Assembly: GCA_964535155.1 (NCBI GenBank)
Contig: CAZHSR010000037.1
Span: forward strand, 1-7,162
Direction of reading: 5' to 3'
Length of the DNA: 7,162 nt
Origin: JAGPFW01 sp964535155
GTDB lineage: Bacteria; Patescibacteriota; WWE3; UBA101185; UBA10185
The notes under the pieces are model-generated. The model was not told the origin of the DNA. It was given only the letters and a program-made list of their open reading frames with translations, and did not search any database. The translations under genes were made by a program, and so were the position numbers. Shown in pieces: positions 3,976-7,162 of the stretch (position 1 is its first letter; each line of letters begins with the position of its first letter).

Positions 3976-6144
3976 ATGAAACTAAAACGTACTGCCCAAT
4001 TAAATTTTATCTTTGCAATCATAGGAATTTTCTATATTTTTGGGAGCTTTTTTCTCATTAAAGTTTCATGGAAAAGAGGAATAGAAAATACAGAAGAAAG
4101 AGCATTATCTTTAGTAAAAATTGCGGCTATTGGAATAAATGGCGAAATGGCAAAACTGTTAAAGGGCATTCCTTCGGATCAGGGAACTCCTCCTTATATG
4201 AGCATAAAAAATCGATTGGATGAATACCCAAAAAATAAAAGGAATGTGCAATTTGCGTATCTTTACACAATGCGAAATGAGAAAGTATATTTTATGGTGG
4301 ATTCAGAACCTATTGGATCGGAAGATTATTCCCCGCCAGGACAAGAATATATTGGCGCAAATGAGTATCACAAAAAACCCTTTTCCAGTAAACAAGCTCT
4401 AATAACACCCCCTTACTCTGATGATTGGGGAACTTGGGTTTCGGCATTAGCTCCCTTGGTAAACGAAGAAACTGGAGAAGTGTATGCAGTGCTTGGAATG
4501 GACTATCCAGCAAACACTTGGGAACTAGAGGCCATGCATGAGACGGGTCAAAGTGTAATTATTTCCATTGCGATCCTTCTATTGATACTCACTTTTTACT
4601 TAATACTAAAGAGTAAACATAAACTTAAAATTACAAAAGAAGATCTAAAAAACTCACTAGATCAATTTAAAGCCATTGTTTCAAATGCTCCAGGGGTCAT
4701 TTACAGATGCCTTCCAGATACTAATTGGACCATGCAATTTATAAGCCAGGATATTGAAAAGATCTGTGGATTCCCTTCGGATGAGTTTATTCAAAACAAC
4801 ACGAGGACTTATGAAAGCATAATTTATAAGGATGATGCAAAAATGGTTGCGGACGAGATTTACAAGGCAATTGAAAAACAAGAATCTTGGGATATTGAAT
4901 ATAGGATTGTGCACAAAGACTTTAGGTTGAGATGGGTAAAAGAAAAAGGGCAAGCTGTATATGATGAAAATGGGAAGCCAAAATTCCTAGACGGAGTAAT
5001 AGTTGATATAACAGATAAAAAAGAAGAAGAACGAAAACTAATTGAAAGTGAAGCTAGGGTAAAAACAATTATTCAAGGAATAGGAGATGGCGTTTTTGCC
5101 GTGGATAAGAATTTAAAAATAACCTTATTTAATCCCATGGCAAGCAGACTTTCTGGATATTCTGAAGAAGAAGCACTTGGGAAGCCTTACAAGGAAATTT
5201 TGAATTTTACATATGAAAAAACTGGAGAAATTAATGACACATTTGTAAGAAAGGCGTTTGAAACAGGAGAAATTCAAGAAATGGCAAATCACACTTTGTT
5301 GCACAAAAAAGATGGAACAAGTATTTCGGTTAGTGACAATGCGGCCCCTTTAAAAGACTCAGCAGGAAACATATTTGGATGTGTAGTTGTTTTTAGAGAT
5401 GTTACAAGAGAGCGAGAGATTGATAGATCAAAGACAGAGTTTGTGTCAGTGGCGTCCCATCAATTGAAGACACCTCTTTCAGGAATAAAATGGCTAAGTG
5501 AAATGCTTCTAGGGGATAAGATAGTTAAGCCAAAAGAGAAGCAAATTGAATATTTAAAGGATATTCATGAAAGTAATGAGCGATTATTAAAGCTTGTGGA
5601 AGAGCTTTTGGATGTTTCTCATATTGAAACAGGGAGAAAGTTTGAAATTAGAAAAGAGCCAACAAATATAGTTGGAGTTGTTGGGGAGATATTGAGTGAG
5701 AATCAGATTTTGGCAGAAGAAAAAGGTGTAAAAATAATAAAATGTGCTGGTTCTCCAGATGAGCTGATTTTAAATATAGACGGAGAAAAAATTAGGCAGG
5801 TTTTTGGAAATTTAATTAATAACGCAATTAAGTACTCTAAGTCTGGAGGACTAGTAGAAATTGGATGCAAAGAAGAGTCTGAGAAAAAGGTGTTTTTTGT
5901 AAGAGACCATGGAATTGGGATTCCAAAAGAGCAACAAGAAAAAGTTTACGAAAAGTTTTTTAGGGCAGATAATGCCTTGACCAAAGAAACGGATGGGACG
6001 GGGCTTGGGCTGTATATAGCAAAGACTATTATTGAATCGCATGGGGGTGAGATTTGGTTTGAATCGGTGGAAGGGGAAGGAACAACTTTTTATTTTTCTA
6101 TTCCGTTGGAAGAAGGCGAAAATATAACTTCTATCTTGGGTTAG
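3976..6144 (+). CDS. Membrane sensor histidine kinase, Cache-like plus two PAS domains
   Basis: A 722-aa sensor kinase. The N-terminal KLKR and a helix at 8-29 anchor it. A roughly 160-residue extracytoplasmic domain (33-190) has Cache/PDC-like features (FAYLYTMRNEKVYFMVDS; WGTWVSALAPLVNEETGEV; VLGMDYPA). The second helix is 192-211. No HAMP domain is evident. Two cytoplasmic PAS domains follow (about 228-350 and 358-478), the first PAS_3-like with a DITDKK exit. HisKA carries H495 in ASHQLKTPLSG. The ATPase domain shows the N box (N612, N616), G1 (DHGIGIP, 644-650), F box (FF 661-662) and G2 (GTGLGL, 674-679). It should autophosphorylate H495 and pass phosphate to the adjacent regulator. The residue after His is Gln rather than Glu/Asp. 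The ATG is abutted by AAAGGA with no spacing, which is unusual. The start is kept because KLKR plus the anchor helix begin there. Confidence 0.95.
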   Translation: MKLKRTAQLNFIFAIIGIFYIFGSFFLIKVSWKRGIENTEERALSLVKIAAIGINGEMAKLLKGIPSDQGTPPYMSIKNRLDEYPKNKRNVQFAYLYTMRNEKVYFMVDSEPIGSEDYSPPGQEYIGANEYHKKPFSSKQALITPPYSDDWGTWVSALAPLVNEETGEVYAVLGMDYPANTWELEAMHETGQSVIISIAILLLILTFYLILKSKHKLKITKEDLKNSLDQFKAIVSNAPGVIYRCLPDTNWTMQFISQDIEKICGFPSDEFIQNNTRTYESIIYKDDAKMVADEIYKAIEKQESWDIEYRIVHKDFRLRWVKEKGQAVYDENGKPKFLDGVIVDITDKKEEERKLIESEARVKTIIQGIGDGVFAVDKNLKITLFNPMASRLSGYSEEEALGKPYKEILNFTYEKTGEINDTFVRKAFETGEIQEMANHTLLHKKDGTSISVSDNAAPLKDSAGNIFGCVVVFRDVTREREIDRSKTEFVSVASHQLKTPLSGIKWLSEMLLGDKIVKPKEKQIEYLKDIHESNERLLKLVEELLDVSHIETGRKFEIRKEPTNIVGVVGEILSENQILAEEKGVKIIKCAGSPDELILNIDGEKIRQVFGNLINNAIKYSKSGGLVEIGCKEESEKKVFFVRDHGIGIPKEQQEKVYEKFFRADNALTKETDGTGLGLYIAKTIIESHGGEIWFESVEGEGTTFYFSIPLEEGENITSILG

Positions 6145-6155
6145 AATGCCTTAAT

Positions 6156-7136
6156 TTATTTCTTCTTAGCTTGTGGGGCAAGATGCAATTTTCCTGGATC
6201 GGAAGGAGCCAAAGCCTCTCCAAGTGTAAAACCTCCCCCACTCAAAGGTTTTGTCCAATGACCTTCTACTATATTTAGGGCACGCGCAAAGCTTTCTGGG
6301 TCATCAACACGCTCTGCTAATTTATCTCTGCCAAGATTAATAAAAGCTAACATCCTCCCAGAGGGATCTTTTGATTCAATATCTCTTGGTAAAAAAAGCG
6401 ATTCAGAGGAAGGGGCAACCGCAGTACCTTTCCATCCTTTTGATTTATATAGGGAGTCATACATATACCCAGCAACTAAAGTTTGATACAAACGAACATC
6501 TTGGACATTTGCAGAGTCTAGCCCAACCTCTCCTTCTTTTAAATCTTTACGAGGTCTAATAGCTTGAAGAACACGATGTGCAGGTTCCCCTAAAAACTCC
6601 GCTACACGCGAGGGGTCAGTTAAGACTGCCTCCACTCTTTTTTCTATATCGACTTTATCGTAAACCTCCAAGGGGACACCCCCAAAAGCATCTCGCATAA
6701 GTATGGCATAAACATCCTCTGATAACTCTTCCATTTCCATACCTTCTGGTAAAAGCCCTACAGGATCAACTTTTTCTGCCCTAAGAGCTTCTGTCTCTTG
6801 ATGGGATATTTCACCTAAACGGTTTTTGTAGCCCCATAAACCCACAAATTGAGGGACTGAAGAACTTTTTAACACAGATAGCAATTCTTCTCTTAATTGG
6901 GCGCGCCCTTGTTTTAGGGAAGGATCTCGTGCATCCTCCATAGCTTCAACATCAAAGAGAGCCTTTCGAAGTTTAGCGAAAGGAGCTACAAACGATTCCA
7001 AGGATTCCTGTTGTGAAGTCTCCAATGACTCTTTAAACTTGATACCCTCTGGAGTATTAATTAAATCAAAGGCTACAATGCAAGTACGAACCATTCGACA
7101 TGGATTTTGTAATTCTGGGGGAATATCTTTAGCCAT
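6156..7136 (-). CDS. Hypothetical protein, 326 aa
   Basis: I do not recognise a family. The product is soluble and charged, mostly helical by eye, with no signal peptide, membrane segment or catalytic motif. Its only two cysteines are C13 and C19, in NPCRMVRTC. The N-terminal half is rich in Glu/Leu helices (about 30-115). The middle (about 135-195) contains an acidic stretch and a repeated pattern of short helices. The C-terminal part (about 205-300) includes an aromatic block near 215-236 and a Ser/Gly-rich region. The tail ends in AKKK. ATG 7136 gives MAKDIPPELQ; no Shine-Dalgarno precedes it and only 26 bases upstream are visible. It converges on the kinase gene with 11 bases between stops. 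Despite unknown function, the long open frame and even codon use make a real gene very likely. Confidence 0.85.
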   Translation of the reverse strand: MAKDIPPELQNPCRMVRTCIVAFDLINTPEGIKFKESLETSQQESLESFVAPFAKLRKALFDVEAMEDARDPSLKQGRAQLREELLSVLKSSSVPQFVGLWGYKNRLGEISHQETEALRAEKVDPVGLLPEGMEMEELSEDVYAILMRDAFGGVPLEVYDKVDIEKRVEAVLTDPSRVAEFLGEPAHRVLQAIRPRKDLKEGEVGLDSANVQDVRLYQTLVAGYMYDSLYKSKGWKGTAVAPSSESLFLPRDIESKDPSGRMLAFINLGRDKLAERVDDPESFARALNIVEGHWTKPLSGGGFTLGEALAPSDPGKLHLAPQAKKK

Positions 7137-7146
7137 AATGTCATAA

Positions 7147-7159
7147 GTTCTGACAGAAC
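7147..7159. promoter_or_regulatory. Operator-like palindrome GTTCTG-A-CAGAAC
   Basis: A perfect 6-bp inverted repeat around a single central base, ending 11 bases before the start codon of the leftward 326-aa gene. That position would overlap or adjoin the promoter of that gene and suits a repressor site. The half-site GTTC/GAAC recalls LexA-type elements, but the spacing does not match the standard Gram-positive or Escherichia coli SOS boxes, so I do not name the regulator. The window ends 3 bases further on, so the wider context is missing. Confidence 0.4.
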
Positions 7160-7162
7160 GCA

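Noticed and set aside
4220..6042. Several 60-90 codon frames within the kinase gene on both strands
   Set aside because: All overlap conserved kinase domains in other frames and have no independent support.
1..7162. CRISPR array, insertion sequence, phage genes, toxin-antitoxin or riboswitch
   Set aside because: No regularly spaced direct repeats, transposase or integrase motifs, terminal inverted repeats or recognisable riboswitch cores were seen.
7141..7162. LexA box call for the GTTCTGACAGAAC palindrome
   Set aside because: The half-sites resemble SOS elements, but their spacing does not match the standard boxes and no SOS gene is in view; kept only as an unnamed operator-like site.

Overview
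The window looks like ordinary chromosomal sequence from an uncultivated bacterium, most plausibly a member of the Candidate Phyla Radiation (Patescibacteria, perhaps Microgenomates-like). That assignment is inference. It rests on AT-rich DNA, short intergenic gaps, several small proteins without recognisable families, a degenerate methyltransferase-like fold, a stand-alone lycopene-cyclase-domain membrane protein, and start codons sitting directly behind -10 promoter elements. TGA serves as the stop of one gene, and the 722-codon kinase reads without any internal TGA. The standard bacterial code (table 11) therefore fits, and a UGA=Gly code as in Gracilibacteria/Absconditabacteria does not.

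Layout. Bases 109-199 encode tRNA-Ser(CGA). It is followed by a 217-aa methyltransferase-like protein (+, 234-887), which converges on an HD-domain phosphohydrolase (-, 896-1516). Bases 1517-1808 form a divergent intergenic region holding two promoters, a hairpin, a strong Shine-Dalgarno buried in a palindrome, and two possible mini-ORFs. Then come a Trp-rich 168-aa protein of unknown function (+, 1809-2315), a seven-helix lycopene-cyclase-like membrane protein (+, 2359-3048) and a single-domain cupin (+, 3094-3492). A two-component pair follows: a single-domain response regulator (+, 3562-3945) and a membrane histidine kinase with a Cache-like sensor and two PAS domains (+, 3976-6144). A 326-aa protein of unknown function (-, 6156-7136) converges on the kinase, and an operator-like palindrome lies upstream of its start at the window edge.

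How the genes work together. The clear functional unit is the response regulator plus histidine kinase: membrane sensing, phosphorelay, and a CheY-like output without a DNA-binding domain. Most other genes appear to be separately transcribed, each with its own extended -10 element (TGnTAnnnT). The most interesting non-coding signal is the repeated placement of a -10 element 6-8 bases before ATG, which predicts leaderless mRNAs for about five genes. The cupin and the mini-ORF at 1747 instead carry Shine-Dalgarno leaders. I found no mobile element, CRISPR array, phage gene or toxin-antitoxin pair, and no clearly novel multi-gene system.
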